The notes under the pieces are model-generated. The model was not told the DNA's origin, ran no database searches, and saw nothing but the letters and a program-made list of their open reading frames with translations. DNA of 49,540 bases from Neoconidiobolus thromboides FSU 785. Its lineage: Eukaryota; Entomophthoromycota; Entomophthoromycetes; Entomophthorales; Neoconidiobolaceae. Both the position numbers and the translations under genes were made by a program. Location: contig MU626403.1 in assembly GCA_025603075.1 (NCBI GenBank), positions 1-49,540 of the forward strand, given 5' to 3'. Of this stretch, positions 11,040 through 22,875 are shown in pieces. The stretch's first letter is position 1. Each line of letters starts with the position of its first letter.

Positions 11040-13688
11040 AATAATTCGCAATATTCATTGATATCGATAAATAATGGAGGAATAGCGATGAGCTCCAAGA
11101 GATATGATTTCTGGAAAAGCTTAAAGCATTCTCATCTTCATTATTAATTTTGGGATAAGGTATGTTGCATTTTGAATTAATAAAGCCAATATTGTATTTA
11201 GGATTCAAAAGCGCAGTATATTCTATAAAAAATTTACTACTAAAATATGAAATGTTTGTATCAAGTTCATTAGATTATATATCTTTTAAAAATGGTGGTA
11301 CTTTGTTCAAAGAACTCTTTTTAATTTTTGGCATAGCTCCTTCTTTGCTATACAGCATTGCTAAAAAAGTACTTACATTTAGTAATTAACATATAATAAC
11401 CTTGCCTCTCCACCTTTACGTTCTTCTTCTACAGCAAGATCATTAGGAATTATATTTTTATTTAAACCTGGTATAAATACGATTGAGCATTCTATCCTTG
11501 ATAAGCATCAAATGCATCAAAATTAGTCGTATTTAAATTACCTTTGGGAGAATATAAAGTAGCGAGCTTGGCTGTGTCTTTGGTAATTTTTTTGTTAATA
11601 TTACAGCTTAATCCAGCAGCTTGGAGAAGTAGATTGATTGACGCTATGAAACCCACATTGTCGTTTTTTTGTTAGAACCAGCGTAAATAATTTTCTATTG
11701 AGTAATTATTCATTTGATCTTTATACATATTGCTTTTTGATCCCTCAGAACCATATGGCGAACTAATCATTTCAGCAAATTTAATCAACACTTTTGATCA
11801 GGTCAAACCGCCCAAAGGATCATTTTCATCAGATAGTAGGTCTGTTCTCTCTTCTCTTGATTTTATTGCACATGTATATTTGCACTATATAAGTTTGCGA
11901 TACCTTTAATAAATATGTCTAAAGTAGGCTGGTTCTCACTATTACCAATAATTTGATATGTGTGTTTAAATTGATATTTTAGTATGTGTATTCCACTATT
12001 ACTGATAGCGGTTTTCTAATACTCATCATATTTGTGACTCTACAGCTTGGGATTGTTTCGATTTAAACGATTTATAAAATCTTTGAATGTGAAGTTGCTT
12101 TCATTGCTTTTAACAATGTATTTCTAGTATTTGAGTTTATTCCTTCAAAAGGAAATTTGAATATATTTTTTATTAAGGGTTCATCCCATAGGTTTTTTAT
12201 AATATTTAAATAAACCCAAATATGTGCAACTTTTTTATAGCTAGACAGTCCAAAGTCTTTATCTTTTCATATAGTATCCTGTTATATGTTAATTCTTTTA
12301 TTAAAGACGGTATAATTCTTATTGCTTTTAGAAGTATTGAAATGTACTTGTAATTTATTCCTACCTTGAATCTATTTGGATTGTCTTTTATACTTTTAAC
12401 ACTGTCTATCATATACATTATTTTATGGTCATCGTTTTCATATTCAACTAAAGTTGGTCCTGGATGTTTAGCATTACTTTTATAGTCGAAACATTCACTT
12501 CCGCTAACATCTTCTTATTTTGGCTCTCGATTTCCATCCTTAAGTAAGATTTTGTTTAGAATATTTATAATTGAGTTTGTTGATCCAAAATTTTTGATAA
12601 AAACATGGTTTTTCATTCAAGCTCTTTTCTTTAGTCTGATATAAAAGGTTGAAATAAACCTCTTACTGTATCAGCACTACTTCCTCTATTATTCAAGCAA
12701 ACGAACTTGTGGCCACACCAACTATAATTTGATTGGACTGGATCCCTAACCACAATCGCAGTCATTTTGACACTTACCTGGTTCATGTAATCCTTTATCA
12801 TCTTTATAAAATATAGTTGTAAACGACTGGAATCTTGGTATCCATCACCATATAATTTTCTTAGGACTTTGGATTAATTTCAGATTGACAATAAATCTAG
12901 TATATACAAAAATCCCCCATTCTATCATGTCGTTGAAATCTAGATCATTTTTTGAATATAACTCCGAGCAGTATTCCGTATAAATATCACGATCTAATTC
13001 GAGTATATTGATTCTCTTTTCTCGGGAATCATCATCTAAATAACTAATGCAGACTTTTTCAAAATGTCTTGGATCATAAAGAAGCTTATCATCTACTAAT
13101 TTGTCATATATTATCTTAGTTCTTTACTTATGCTCAGGTAATAGTTTGAGGAAAAGCTTAATTCTGATTTTTTTGATTATACCGATTTCATTTTTTTTTT
13201 CATGAGCATAGGTAAAATTTTATTCAAAATTTTCTGTACTTTCTTCGTCAACCATACTTTTATCTCTATTGAATAACATAGACTAAAAAAATTGAATTCA
13301 TATATAAATCAAACGAATGGAAGGTTCCCGTAAAGTCTTCGCTTTTGGCAAAATATTCTTCAAGCGGTTCTTCTACTTCTATATCAAAGAACTTTTTAAT
13401 GAATTTAATCTTTGTTTTAATGCCAACGCTACCTCTTTAGTAAAGGTAATAGCTACAGATATATGGTTTGTTTTATTACTATTGTTGGTTCTATTTATAA
13501 TAGGTAAAATCACTTTTCCTACAACGCTTGGTACTAAAACATGAGTTTTACCTGTTTATTTTATACAGTTTATTAACTTTATATTTGATTCGATTACGTG
13601 ACCCTGGACCTGCCTATATAAATATGTTTTTGCTACCATTGTGAACTGCAGAAATTTGCTCCTCGATTGAGCCTTCCAGATGTTTCAT
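11040..13688 (-). pseudogene. Decayed Srs2/UvrD-type superfamily 1 DNA helicase
   Basis: Minus-strand translation across three frames recovers the UvrD/Srs2 motifs in the right order. There is an N-terminal LEGSIEEQISAVHNGS, then a broken P-loop reading AGPGSRNR after an in-frame stop (family: GPGSGKT). Next come a motif Ia-like AITFTKEVALALKQRL, the TGTFHSF motif, DLDFNDM, VVRDPVQSNYSW (family: GDPDQSIY..), and NFGSTNSIINIL (family: NYRS..). Then follow an ILLKAIRIIPSLIKEL segment and VFIPGLNKNIIPNDLAVEEE with ARLLYV, as in helicase motifs V and VI. Multiple stops and frameshifts separate these blocks, and the ATP-binding Lys-Thr is lost, so it cannot make an active helicase. Some gaps may be former introns. 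In other fungi such enzymes strip Rad51 filaments. It may be a dead duplicate of an intact gene elsewhere. Confidence 0.8.
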
Positions 13689-14349
13689 TACTGTTGAAAT
13701 TTTAATTAAATTTGTTTTTATTTATTTTTTTCATCTTTATCCAATATAATATTAAGGAAAACTATTAGTAAAAAAGAAACCAAGAAAAATACTCCAAATT
13801 ATTGAAGTGTTTTTTTTGTATCATTTTATCCATTTTTAAGCATAAAAGTTAGGAAACCCTCTAATAAAACTTTAATAAAAAATAAACCAAGTTTTTTTAT
13901 GAATTAATTAAATGTTGTATAAAATACAGTCATATATACCATGAATATTATACAATAAGATATTGAGTTTAAAAACTTCATTCAAATTTTATTAATTTAG
14001 AAAGCAAATGTGATAGACAATCACTAAGACAAAAGCTGTTCATTACAGTCCTATTTTAAGCTATCTTTAAACAACAATATTATATATATATTAGTAGCTA
14101 TTTTAATTCAACTGAATAAAGGAGCAATAAGCTCCTTCATCCCACTTCTTATATCTTAAATATTTAATAAAGGACTTTTAATGATATGAATTAACTTTGT
14201 ATCAGCTTACACGTAAATTTTTGGTGCGAAAATTCGTACCTTCCTTGCTTCATTTTTTGCAACTTTATTGCATTTACAGCAATTAGTTGAACAAAAGCCA
14301 CTTAAAAGAAAACAGAACTTAATTTTATTAATTCAAATAATTCACTAAA
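13689..14349. other. Intergenic region between helicase pseudogene and septin
   Basis: AT-rich sequence with no gene. The last 150-200 bp should hold the septin promoter. I see no clear TATA element or repeat-family copy. Confidence 0.5.
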
Positions 14350-16103
14350 ATGCCATTGGTAAGTCCATACGATCATAACCAACAATCTCAATTTATTGAC
14401 AATGTACTTTTTAGGAATACGCACATCAACATAGGTAGATTAAGATTAAGACATGTTAATTTTTTAATTTAAATATTTATTATCCAACATAGTGGCAAGT
14501 TCAATTCAGCAAGCGCTTGGCATAGACCTAGTTTCAATCAAATCGTGTTATCGGATATTTTGGGCGTACATGATTTACCAAAGCAAAGGATTAAAAGGGT
14601 CAATAGACAAGCTTTTGTTTTCAACTTAATGATTGCTGGTAATTTTAAAAAAAATAATAGTTTTAAAAGATTTCCTTTCTAATAAAACATAGGTGAATCT
14701 GGATTAGGGAAAACAACCTTTATCAATACGTTGTTTAATACCGATATCTATGAAAATGTGTATCCTAAAGCACCTCAAAAAACTGATAAAGTTTCTATTT
14801 CTTCTAAAAGCTTTGGTATGCTTTTTTAAATCTTTTCAAAGTGAACTAAATGCTAATTATTTATTTAGAACTACAAGAAGAAAACACAAGTCTAAACCTT
14901 ACCGTTATTGATACCCCTGGCTTTGGTGATCGTTTAAATAGAGAAGAAGAGTAACTTGGGTTTTATATTCAATAGAGCTAATTTTATTTACTTATTTTTT
15001 GAAGTTTAATACCAATCCATGAATATATTGATGCTCAATTTGAGAGGTATCTTCAGCAAGAAAATAATAATAATCATCGCGAAAGATATCAAGATACCAG
15101 AGTACATGCCTTGTTGTATTTTGTTGCCCCAGGTGCTGGGTTAGTTTTATTATAGAATTCACAAAAAAAATTCCTGATTCATTTGATAGGTTACGTGATA
15201 TCGATATCATGGTTTTGAAAGAGCTTTCAGATAAGGTTAACATTATCCCTGTTATTGCTAAAGCTGATACTATTATGCCAAATGAAAAGGAATGGAACAA
15301 GAAAAAAGTAGATTTAATTAATAAGAGAACAGGAAGTTATTTAACCTTTTTTAAATAGATTTTAAATCAATTGAAACATCATGATATTAAGACATATGTT
15401 TCCGATTACAGTGATGAACATGATCTAAATCAAGAGCTTGTGGTAAGAAAATACAATTTCTAAAGTAGTGATTTAATTCATCTATAATAAAGGAACACTA
15501 TCCATTCACAGTCATGGGTAGCCAAGGGGTAATTAATAAAGGAGATAATTTAGTTAGGGGAAGAAAGTTCCGTTGGGGAGTAGCCGAAGGTAATATAAAA
15601 AAGATACAAATCAAAACTTATAGACTAAAATTCTAATACTAGTTGATAACCCAGAACATTGTGATTTTATACATCTTCAACAAATGTTAATGAATAACTG
15701 TTTACTTGATATCCTTGAATCGACTCATTCTATTCATTATTTCAAATTCCGTGCTACTAAATTACGTCGTAATGGTAGACCGGAATCCATTTTAGCTTGT
15801 GACGAAGAATTTATGAAGAGACTTGAGGATCGTAAAATTGAATTTTCTGATGATATGATACGTAAAGAAGAAGAATTGAGATTAAAATTTGTCAATCAAG
15901 TTAGAGAAAAAGAGCAAACTTTACGTGATCGTGAAGAACAGGTAAAGAATAATTTTATTTTTATATGGATAATGGTTTTAATTTAATATTTTTAGTTACA
16001 CTCTAATAGTCAGAAGATGATGGCTGAAATCGAAAGGGAGCGTCGTCAATTGGAACTGGAAACTAGAGAAATTGAACAACAATTGGCTCAACTTTCAGTT
16101 TAA
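14350..16103 (+). CDS. Septin, Cdc12-type
   Basis: Eleven exons: 14350-14358, 14415-14434, 14493-14638, 14693-14815, 14869-14950, 15005-15139, 15190-15307, 15359-15442, 15493-15589, 15643-15941 and 15996-16103, giving 406 aa. Septins are GTP-binding proteins that polymerise into filaments and rings at septa, hyphal tips and the cell cortex. The G1 P-loop is [15 protein letters not shown], whose TTFINTLF ending is typical of Cdc12. G3 is DTPGFGD and G4 is AKAD. The septin unique element is present ([15 protein letters not shown]). The last 70 residues are a charged coiled coil rich in Glu, Arg and Gln. The first coding exon is only 9 nt (Met-Pro-Leu) and the second 20 nt. The 3' end faces the dynamin gene with 199 bp between stop codons. 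The subgroup call is from the P-loop only. Confidence 0.93.
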
Positions 16104-16302
16104 TCAAGTTAATATATTATCTATGTTTTAGATTATTTTTAGATTATTTGTTTTTTATAAAATTTATCTTATTACAAATTGAAATAGAAAAAAACTAACA
16201 TTTGGTAATGAAAATAATGATATTAAGCTATTTATTTAGTTAACATTAAAAAATAAGAATAAATCTTTTTTATAATATATAAGTCATGAATTATTATCTT
16301 AA

Positions 16303-18986
16303 TTAAGTAGCTTCATTAATAATTTCATAAGCTCTTTTATAAAGATTTAAGAGTTCCAAACATTTAGCTCTTTCATCCGCCAAAGTTTCATCTTCCATTA
16401 ATAATTCATCAAATTGTTCAAATTTATAAAGATGTGATACTAATTGGTTTTGTAATGTATCTTTGGTATAATTCACTAATAAATGCATGATGGCTTTAGG
16501 CACTAAATCTTGAATTGATTTACTAGTTATATGGAAATATGATTTAATAAGTTCTCCTAAGAATTTAAATTAAATATGTTGAATAAGTAAAATTGGTATA
16601 ATAATCTTACGTATAAGTTGAATCTCATTATCCTCATGCTCATCTGCCAACGTCTGGTCATCCAATTGGGCAGAAAGCTATGTATAAAAAATAAATATTG
16701 ATTTTTTCTATGACAATCACAATATTACCTTATCAATTTCACCATGATTGGGATCTTTCTCGCCTCCAAAGAAATTTTCCAATAGGTCGGCTTCTTTTGT
16801 AACATTTGCTCTTCTAGGAAGGGTATGAGATTTAGGAATGGCGATAGATTTACTAATAGCTTCTGTCCTAGTATTGGTAATCAAATGGGGGGTTTGATTA
16901 CTTTCTTCCATCGCATTCACTTCATTAGCTTTTTTATTCATACTTGAAGCAATATTTTCCATTGCCCCATTAGCGCCAATAAAATCAGGATGTAATGTAT
17001 TAATATAAGATAGCTGAATATCAATTAAACTTTCGACATAATTAACTGTTGGGGTTAACCTTTCTCTTAATAATTCAGATACTACTTCGTTGATACGGGC
17101 ATTCAATTTAGGAAACTTAAGTAATTCCTAAAAAAACAGTTATATTATTGAGTATGTTTATTATCTTATAGACCTTATATTAACTAGGATACTTACTTTA
17201 TTGTAACAACTATGACAAATTTTCATTAATTCTTCATAAACCAATTCCACACAGCGGCTACTTGGGTTGTGTAACAATTTGATCTGTGGTTTTATGAGTA
17301 TTTCAAATGCTATCTCTGGAACAAATAAAGAGGGCCTTGGTCCAGTAGAATTACGTATAGCTATACGTATATCTTGAAATGTCAAATTGGCTCCTGGGTT
17401 AATCGATTTTAATGCTGACCCATAAACATGATTAAATATGTCATAGATCCTTGCACCTCCACAGCTAAATATTTATATTATTTAAATAAATTTGGTTAAT
17501 TAATAATGACATATTATTTACAGTTCATGGGCATTATAAGGGTTAGTTCCATCAATTGAATTTGTATAATTTCTAGCAAAATCAGTCAATAATCTAAGTA
17601 CCATAAGACCCTAAAAAGGTTTAGCATCTATTTTAACATGTTGTTTGATATAAAGCTTACTTTGTTTTCATTTGATTCAACAGAAGGGTTACCATAAGAA
17701 GCCAACTCTTGTTGAGTTTGACCAATCATAGTATTTAATTTTGATTTCATATCGGGTAAACGCTCACGGATATGATTAACAAGTACCTAAATAATAATAA
17801 CAATATAAACCTTTATTATTTTATTAAGCTAAGTTGGCTTACTTGATTTAAAGTTTTAGCTAAATGAGCAGTGCCACATCGAGTGGATATACTTTTGTAG
17901 GCTGGGTGGGTTGAGAAAAAATCAGTTTCTGCTTTAAGAGAATCAATGATGGGTTTATTGGCTACCGTATCTTGTTGACTTCTATTTACTACTCCAATAA
18001 AACCAAGTTTAAGATTTAATACTCTTCCTGTAAGTATATCAAGTGCATTTGTTCCAGCATCCATTAAATCTATTTTAGTGATTACTCCTATTGTTCTTTT
18101 TCCTATATATATTCATCAATATTAATTTGAGTCACTAATGAATGTCCTTTTACCTTCTGGATCTACTTCTTTAGCTAATTTTAAACTCTCTGAGTTGACC
18201 AAGTCTACGTTAGCTGGACTAACTGCTAATATTATACTTTCAAAAAGCTTAATGATGATTACATTACACCTGAAGTTAATTTACCTGTTTGGTTTAGAAA
18301 TGTAATCTAAAATTAAAGAACGTATTTGTTTTTCAATATCACTTGGCTGGTCCCCTTAAATATAATTTAAATATTATGAAATTTAACTTAAGTTATTTTA
18401 TTTTACCTATTGGTATCTAAAATAATAATAATAATAATGATATTAGTCAATAAACAATAGTAAAACTAAAAATATACCCACTTTTGTCAAACCAGGCAAA
18501 TCGACAACAGTCAAATTTAAAACATGAGGTGAAAAGATTTTTAGATGAATAGGATTTCTAGAAATCCCTTTATTTTCACCAGCATCTCTAGCTGTATCTT
18601 CCTCAATTTCTTTTCTAACCTCAAAAAAATCAGTAAATACTTTCCCTGGACTGTGTAAAAATTGGGCTCTTTCTGTTAAATCTGGGTCTGCGTTTTGTCT
18701 TAAATTCACTAACTGTAATACTAATGGTCGTCTTGTTACGATCCCATTACCTCGTGGTAAAAAATCTTTGCCTACTAAGTTTTCTAATACAGAAGACTTC
18801 CCAGAGGACTGAGAACTACATTTGGGTAATTTTTGTTATTATCATTGTTATATTTTGTTTTATTATAGTAAAAATTTACCCAACGACTACAATTTGAGGT
18901 AAATCTAAAGTATCGTTACCAATGGTATTAAAAACATCTTGTAGTTTATTAACTAAAGGAATGAGATCTTCCATCATTGAAGCCAT
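16303..18986 (-). CDS. Dynamin-family GTPase (Dnm1/Vps1-like)
   Basis: Twelve exons on the minus strand: 18880-18986, 18482-18815, 18407-18416, 18285-18354, 18154-18236, 17843-18102, 17661-17786, 17522-17610, 17197-17464, 16729-17127, 16611-16677 and 16303-16556, giving 688 aa. It is a membrane-remodelling GTPase: Dnm1 divides mitochondria and peroxisomes, Vps1 acts in vacuolar and endosomal traffic. G1 is GSQSSGKS, then [18 protein letters not shown]3 DLPG, and G4 TKID (usually TKLD). The middle domain is followed by a Ser/Asn-rich variable insert near residues 500-570 and a complete C-terminal GTPase effector domain. There is no PH or proline-rich domain. The N-terminus [18 protein letters not shown] resembles Dnm1/Drp1, while the length is nearer Vps1 (yeast 704 aa), so the subtype stays open. 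Exon 3 is a 10 nt microexon inside LTKIPIGDQ. Confidence 0.95.
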
Positions 18987-19490
18987 ATTTTATATCTAAT
19001 CTTTACTAAAAAATAATTATCTATTTAATTGTATCTAAATGGCAATAGATTAATACTTTATTATCAGTGCTTGAATTTTTTGATTTTTTTCACTAAAGTT
19101 TCTTAGTTTTTTAAAAAACCGAATAAGTCACCAATCACTTCTCTCAAAACTTTATGGGATCTGGTAGCATTTTTTTTATTATGACATTTTTGGTCACCAT
19201 TTTGTTTGGTAATTTAAAAACTGAAACTATTTAAATTTTAAATCGGATAATCATTATCGCAAATTCTTGAAATAGAAATAAGTGTATCATGGCTTTTTTA
19301 ATTTTATCTGGATTTATTATATTTATTTAATATACACAATAAACCTAGAGTCATCCCAATGTTATCCAATCACTAAAAACAGAAAACAAGCTAAAAGCCC
19401 AATACTTAATATTTTTAATTAAAATAATAACTCTTCAACCTAAAAATCCTTTATATTCTCAAACAAGTTAAGTTAGATAAACTTTCAATA
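18987..19490. other. Intergenic region between dynamin and SLU7
   Basis: 504 bp between the SLU7 stop codon and the dynamin start codon, both genes on the minus strand. It should hold the dynamin promoter. No repeat-family copy or other gene is visible. Confidence 0.5.
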
Positions 19491-21188
19491 TTATTTTTTA
19501 ATAGGGATACAATAAGCATTTTTATAAAACGAATGACAGCATTGATAACCCCATTTGCCCTCTTCAAAGTAAGATCCCCAGACAGATGTATGATTTTGAG
19601 GATAAGCTAAAGAATGATGATAAGTCAATAAAGCCTAATAAATAAATAAATTTCCTTACCATCTTCCTGATACTTAGTTTTAGGAATTGCTTTCTCTTGA
19701 CCAAAAATAACCGCTCCCGTTCTCGAATATTCCACATAGCTTTCCGTTTGTGCCATTAAGAGCTCTCTATCGGGTGCATTAAGATGTTCAATGCCGCCAT
19801 ATTTCTCAAGTACTGATTGACGTGTAACATTTTTTGTTGCTTCTTTTTCATCCAAATGTTTTTTATATTTTAGTTCATATTGCGTTGGATTAGCTTCCAG
19901 ATGTAGCCCGTCTTCATTTTCTTCTGCTTCTTTCCAAGCATACAATTGTAAGTTTACTACCTTAGATGCATCGCCAGTTTGACGTATAAAGTTATCTCCA
20001 GCAAATGAAGCCTATATTGTTTTTTAATACATAAAAAATATCGAATTTCAGTTTTAACTTACCTCATTAGGGTTATCCTGGGTAGGATTATCTCTCATAG
20101 AGCGTGATTTGGGATCATAATAAGCCGAATCTACGTCTAAATTACGTAAATATTTGGGTATATCTTCGCGAATACTAAAGTATATTAATACATTTTTTTA
20201 AATTATAACAAAATTCTTCTTTTACCGTAAATTTTTTACTGTAGTTTTTGATTTTGCTCCTGCTTGCCCAGTCATCGCTCCTTTTTCAGCATATTTTTCA
20301 TCATCGTCGTCACTATCGTCACTTGACCCAAACTCCATATTGGAAGGATCGATCACTTTTTTAAGCTCTTGATTGGTGCTTATACCAGCTAATGCAGCTT
20401 CATCTAACTCTTTAGCTTTCCTTTTTTTACGTGCTTCTTCAATCATGTTATGTACTAAAAAAATCGATAAAAAACACAACTAAAATTTTTTACAATGAAT
20501 TTTACCTTTAAATAATTTATCATGCTCGGTTGCATCATACCCATTCCAACGATCTCTTTTACTATCATAATTAAACTCTAAATTTTGTATCACTTCATCC
20601 GGCTTAAATCGAATTAATTTCTATCTTTATAATTTTAATCTACACATTACCTTGATGTCCTTTCCAGTAAACTTTGCTCCAAGTTTTCTAGGTCTTTCAA
20701 CACATTCTTTGGTTTTATGCGTCATCGCACCACAATTTTGACATGCTCCTTTACGATATTTTGTAGCTGCTGGGCCCTAAAAAGAGTGATTAAAAACCAT
20801 CTTATATAGAAAATGAAAACTAAAAGACGTACTGCTGTTGCTCCTTTATCATACCAACTATCTTTATCTTTATCTTCAAACTTTTGTGGACGTTGATGCT
20901 TTAATGAGGGACCTCCAGAATCCAAATACCCTATTTCAAGTCAATTCAGTCATCATAGCATTTAAAGTATAGAATCAACTTACATGGTGCTTTTGAAATA
21001 TATTGTGGAATATGGGGATTGATCTCATTGCCCTCTTCATCCAATTCTGCTGGTGCTGTACCTGCTTTACGTGCCGCTTCTAAGTCTTTTTGCTTACGGA
21101 AATCCTCTCTGCTAAGCTTATTGACTTTGAATCAAAGGTTAGTATATCTTGATTTTATAAAATAATTAACATTACTGTTTGCCGCCAT
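19491..21188 (-). CDS. slu7: Pre-mRNA splicing factor SLU7
   Basis: Nine exons on the minus strand: 21176-21188, 20984-21124, 20833-20930, 20651-20776, 20506-20602, 20226-20454, 20063-20174, 19660-20011 and 19491-19606, giving 427 aa. SLU7 acts in the second catalytic step of splicing and helps choose the 3' splice site. The N-terminal block [15 protein letters not shown] and [10 protein letters not shown] is family-typical. A CCHC zinc knuckle is intact ([16 protein letters not shown]2-C-X4-H-X4-C). Then come [18 protein letters not shown], an acidic Ser/Asp run, and the C-terminal [10 protein letters not shown]...GYQCCHSF motif. The intron after the first exon interrupts codon 5. One donor is GTACGT rather than the common GTAAGT. 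The last intron has two possible acceptors, and only the one giving [10 protein letters not shown] keeps the frame. Confidence 0.95.
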
Positions 21189-21465
21189 TGTCTAATATTG
21201 AAAAAATTAGAAATCACTTTCAATTGCTTTTCAAACTAACTAAAATTAAACACTAAGTTTCAAATTTTAAACTATTTTTAATCTTGAAATCTGACACTCA
21301 GATTAGAAGTTGCTATTCATTGGATATTAAAATTTTAGCAAAAAAAATGATTTTTTATATAGCTGCTTCATTACAATTCCTTTGCAGTCTAACTAACTTC
21401 TCATTTAAAAACAAAGTTCATTATAAAATTCGAGCAAATATAAAAACCAGAAATAAAAATTATTA

Positions 21466-21560
21466 TATAGGGATGTATTTTTTTGCTTAAGAATTTTACT
21501 AACAGTTTTTCCACTCAAATAGCGCTTAAAAAATAGAAAAAGTTATGAGACCAAAAATAG
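21466..21560 (+). mobile_element. MITE-like dispersed repeat, right end damaged
   Basis: The left end TATAGGGATGTATTTTTTTG and the interior TTAAGAATTTTACTAACAGT and CTCAAATAGCGCTTAAAAAA are well kept. The right end decays after AGTTATGAGACCAAAAATAG. It lies about 280 bp upstream of the SLU7 start codon. Confidence 0.7.
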
Positions 21561-22767
21561 CTTTGTATAGATAATTTATAAAAATTATCACTAATGAAGG
21601 CGTAAAAAAGCTGCAATGGTTGTAACTATTCATTTTTAATAAGTTAAAATTTTATTGAAAAGCAACTTTATTTATAATATACATACATATATCATTGAGC
21701 TTATTTAATGTATATAAAATGAGAACTTTTAGAGTTAATATAGCTTATTTACTAAGGTTTTACTAACATCGTAAAGAAATTTAAATAAAAGATTTAAGTT
21801 TAATAAAAAAGTAAACTTGAGTATTTTTATTTTTTACACTTAATTTATTACATTATTAATTTATATTTTGACATTAAAAATACCATTAAGATTGTTTGTT
21901 TTCATTTATTTAAAAGTAACTAGCCTTTTTAATTATCTCTAATAATCTCATATAAAATTTCTTATTGACAATATTTTAAATCATGAACCATACCCTATAT
22001 CACGATTTTTATAAACAACGACAAATTAAAGCTTCCATATATACCTTCAAATGAGGTCTAATATAATAAACAAAAACCACCGAAGATATATTTAAATTAT
22101 TTCGACCTGTTAGCTTTCAACAGCACTAATTTAGTAAATATAGCAAATATGTAAAAATTTTGAATTTTGGCTAAATTTACTAAATTTAATAAGTTTTAAA
22201 TTAAACCAGCTTTCTTTTAAAATATTTTAAAGTAGACTAAAAACAATATACACTTTTAAGAAAATGTATGACATTTTTACTTATTCCTTTTGAATAGAGA
22301 ATGTTTAAAAGCTTTATTCCATTAAGATGTATAAATGAATCTATATCTTTGCGATTTATAGGCTTTAATAAGACTATAAAAAAATTGCTTGATGCTATGA
22401 GTATAAAAAAAATTCAATGTTAATTGTGGAAAGATCGGATAGAGATAAAGAATTCAATAGCTTCCAAAAAACTAAAGGTTTTCTTAATCTATTGAATTAT
22501 ATGGCTCTATAAATGATTTAGTTCATTTAATTTAGTAGTAGGAGACGGCAGGATAGTAAGACAGCTGGAATGCTAATTAGGATCCATTTCTTCTATTTAG
22601 ATTTATTTTTATTCATTTAAAAGTTTTAGTATAATTTAACTTTGAAATTACAAATTATATTATTAACAATTTGATAATTTATCATTAATGTGAGGATTTG
22701 AAGGGCTCTAGGCTCTGTGGTTTTATTTGAATTATTAGTAGTGGGCAATATGTTATCAAAATTTAAC

Positions 22768-22875
22768 ATATGGGGGCGTTTTTTTTGATTTCATCACTTC
22801 TTCGTTTTTTAAGCGCTATTTGGAGTGGAAAATTTGTTGGTGAAATTGTTAAATAAAAAAATACATCCCCATATT
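22768..22875 (-). mobile_element. MITE-like dispersed repeat
   Basis: Reverse-oriented, nearly full copy. As read on the plus strand it begins ATATGGGGGCGTTTTTTTTG, continues TTTCATCACTTCTTCGTTTT and AAGCGCTATTTGGAGTGGAA, and ends AAATACATCCCCATATT. The inverted terminal blocks are clear. Confidence 0.8.

Noticed and set aside
11162-11389. 75-codon plus-strand frame
   Set aside because: It is antisense to the C-terminal part of the helicase pseudogene, whose protein motifs read on the minus strand.
13317-13544. 75-codon plus-strand frame
   Set aside because: Antisense to the N-terminal part of the helicase pseudogene, overlapping motif Ia and the TFHSF motif on the minus strand.
14992-15300. 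102-codon minus-strand frame
   Set aside because: It lies opposite the septin GTPase domain and across a septin intron; only the septin strand shows conserved motifs.
22430-22560. Possible Ty3/gypsy reverse-transcriptase tether (FNSFQKTKGFLNLLNYMAL)
   Set aside because: The resemblance to the KxLxSFLGLxNYYRRF motif is partial, no neighbouring RT, RNase H or integrase motif is open, and the stretch could be chance.
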